Below, piece after piece: positions 63,221 to 64,000 of a stretch of DNA of 64,000 nt. Every line of letters starts with the position of its first letter. The stretch's first letter is position 1. The stretch is from Comamonadaceae bacterium OTU4NAUVB1. Lineage in GTDB: Bacteria > Pseudomonadota > Gammaproteobacteria > Burkholderiales > Burkholderiaceae_C. The stretch spans positions 1 to 64,000 of the forward strand of contig CP099607.1 in NCBI GenBank assembly GCA_024372625.1, written 5' to 3'. The notes beneath the pieces are model-generated. The model saw only the letters and a program-made list of their open reading frames with translations. It made no database searches and had not been told where the DNA came from. A program made the position numbers and the translations under genes.

Positions 63221-63643
63221 ATGAAAACGTCTTCCCTCATCACCGCTGCCACGCTCGCGCTCGGCCTGTGCGGCCTGACCCAGGCTGCCGAGGAACACAA
63301 GGGCCACGGGCACGACGACAAGGCCGCAGCGCACCCGCACGAGGCCAAGGCGCAGCACGGCGGCGTGGTGTCGGTGGTCAAGGACACCAACTACGAACTG
63401 GTCGCGCGCGCGGGTGAAGTGCTGCTCTACGTCACCGACCACGGCAAGGCCGTGGACCTGAGCGGCGCGACGGCCAAACTGACGCTGCTCTCGGGCAGCA
63501 AGAAGGAAGAGCTCACGCTGGTGCCAGGCAAGGACGCCCTGCAGGCCAAGAGCGATTTCGCCGTGGCCGCTGGCACCAAGGCCGTGGCGCAGGTGGCGAT
63601 GAAGGGCCAGCCGGCCCAGGCCGTGCGCTTCTCGGTGAAGTGA
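63221..63643 (+). CDS. Small secreted protein with His-rich start, end of czc operon
   Basis: 140 residues from ATG 63221. Signal peptide (MKTSSLITAATLALGLCGLTQA), then EEHKGHGHDDKAAAHPHEAKAQHGG, then a beta-rich domain (VVKDTNYELVARAGEVLLYVTDHGKAVDLSGATAKLTLLSG). Likely periplasmic Zn/Co-binding; function unknown. 88 bp after czcA. Confidence 0.75.
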   Translation: MKTSSLITAATLALGLCGLTQAAEEHKGHGHDDKAAAHPHEAKAQHGGVVSVVKDTNYELVARAGEVLLYVTDHGKAVDLSGATAKLTLLSGSKKEELTLVPGKDALQAKSDFAVAAGTKAVAQVAMKGQPAQAVRFSVK

Positions 63644-63650
63644 CCGGCGA

Positions 63651-63668
63651 GATAACCAAACTGTAATC
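63651..63668 (+). promoter_or_regulatory. Degenerate response-regulator box before the last gene
   Basis: GATAAC-CAAACT-GTAATC followed by TGGCAGTTGG, same layout as at 55343-55370. Confidence 0.5.
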
Positions 63669-63772
63669 TGGCAGTTGGGAAGTTGATGGATTGGGTTTTT
63701 AAAGTTGCTTCATGCCACCGACGAGGTGGTGCCACTCAACCCACCCACCCATCCACTTCGAAAGACACCGAC

Positions 63773-64000
63773 ATGAACACCGTCTCGCTGCGCGCTCCCT
63801 TCCTCGCCCTGGCCGTCGTGCTGGCCGCCGTCGCCACACCCGCCCTGGCTTACAAGGGCACGAACTACAAGGAAGGCGACCCGACGCCCATGACCGTTCG
63901 CGCCGAACGCTCGTCCGCCGCCGTGGCCGCCGAAGCCCGTGAGTGGACCCGCACAGCGCCGACCCTCGGTTACCCGGAAGGCCAGCCGCAGGCCATCGCG
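63773..64000 (+). CDS. Small secreted DUF4148-like protein, cut by the window end
   Basis: ATG 63773; 76 codons visible. Signal peptide MNTVSLRAPFLALAVVLAAVATPALA, then AYKGTNYKEGDPTPMTVRAERSSAAVAAEAREW, resembling the 51411 gene type. The C-terminus is outside the window. Confidence 0.6.
   Translation, partial: MNTVSLRAPFLALAVVLAAVATPALAYKGTNYKEGDPTPMTVRAERSSAAVAAEAREWTRTAPTLGYPEGQPQAIA

Overview
This window reads as a metal-resistance and sulfur-oxidation accessory region of a GC-rich betaproteobacterium. The gene families (CopABCD, CzcCBA with CzcI, SorAB, PmpAB with BigR, FTR1 fused to cytochrome c) and the codon use suggest Burkholderiales, probably Comamonadaceae-like; this is inferred from protein character, not from a marker gene. 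There is no rRNA, tRNA, replication gene, CRISPR array or intact transposase, so chromosome, island and plasmid cannot be told apart.

Layout. 0.6-4.2 kb is a worn patchwork: a frameshifted YetF/DUF421 gene, a Crp/Fnr regulator, the fluoride channel crcB, a PemK/MazF-type toxin-antitoxin pair with an overlapping promoter/operator, a fragment of arsB, and a small Cys-rich secreted peptide gene stopped at codon 3. 4.4-15.9 kb is a sulfite module: a LysR regulator divergent from a YeiH-type exporter, two beta-propeller proteins, a SorA sulfite oxidase with a diheme SorB-like cytochrome, a HiPIP, DUF305 and Nmad2 proteins, and on the other strand a COG4315 protein, an ECF sigma factor, its anti-sigma factor and a methyltransferase. 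Near-matching promoters (GGAATA-N16-CGTCYA) precede the propeller-sorAB operon and the sigma operon, so the sigma factor probably drives both.

15.9-21.1 kb is a sulfide/persulfide module around a BigR/SqrR-like repressor: a persulfide-dioxygenase-type hydrolase and a TlpA protein on one side, PmpA/PmpB, DUF599 and an MBL-rhodanese fusion on the other. A 35-bp imperfect palindrome (30/35 identical between copies) lies at 2.18 kb and again at 21.13 kb, bracketing the block. 21.5-23.4 kb holds mntP and a His-tailed DMT transporter behind a yybP-ykoY manganese riboswitch. 23.5-27.8 kb carries a YafO-like toxin-antitoxin pair and arsR-arsC-arsB-arsC2-arsH. 28.0-30.2 kb is a cytochrome c/FTR1 iron permease with a small partner gene, duplicated at 53.1-55.3 kb with a 662-bp stretch of perfect identity.

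30.6-51.8 kb is copper resistance: the CusCBA efflux pump, two DUF305 proteins, a Cys-rich copper storage protein, the CopSR two-component system, CopABCD with a 25-unit Met-rich repeat in CopB, a DUF411 protein, a CopZ-like chaperone, CueR and a P1B ATPase. 55.3-64 kb is the cobalt-zinc-cadmium set czcD, czcI and czcCBA plus small periplasmic genes. The operator upstream of copA (CATTAC-N6-GTAATG) recurs before czcD and before the last gene, suggesting a common type of response-regulator control.
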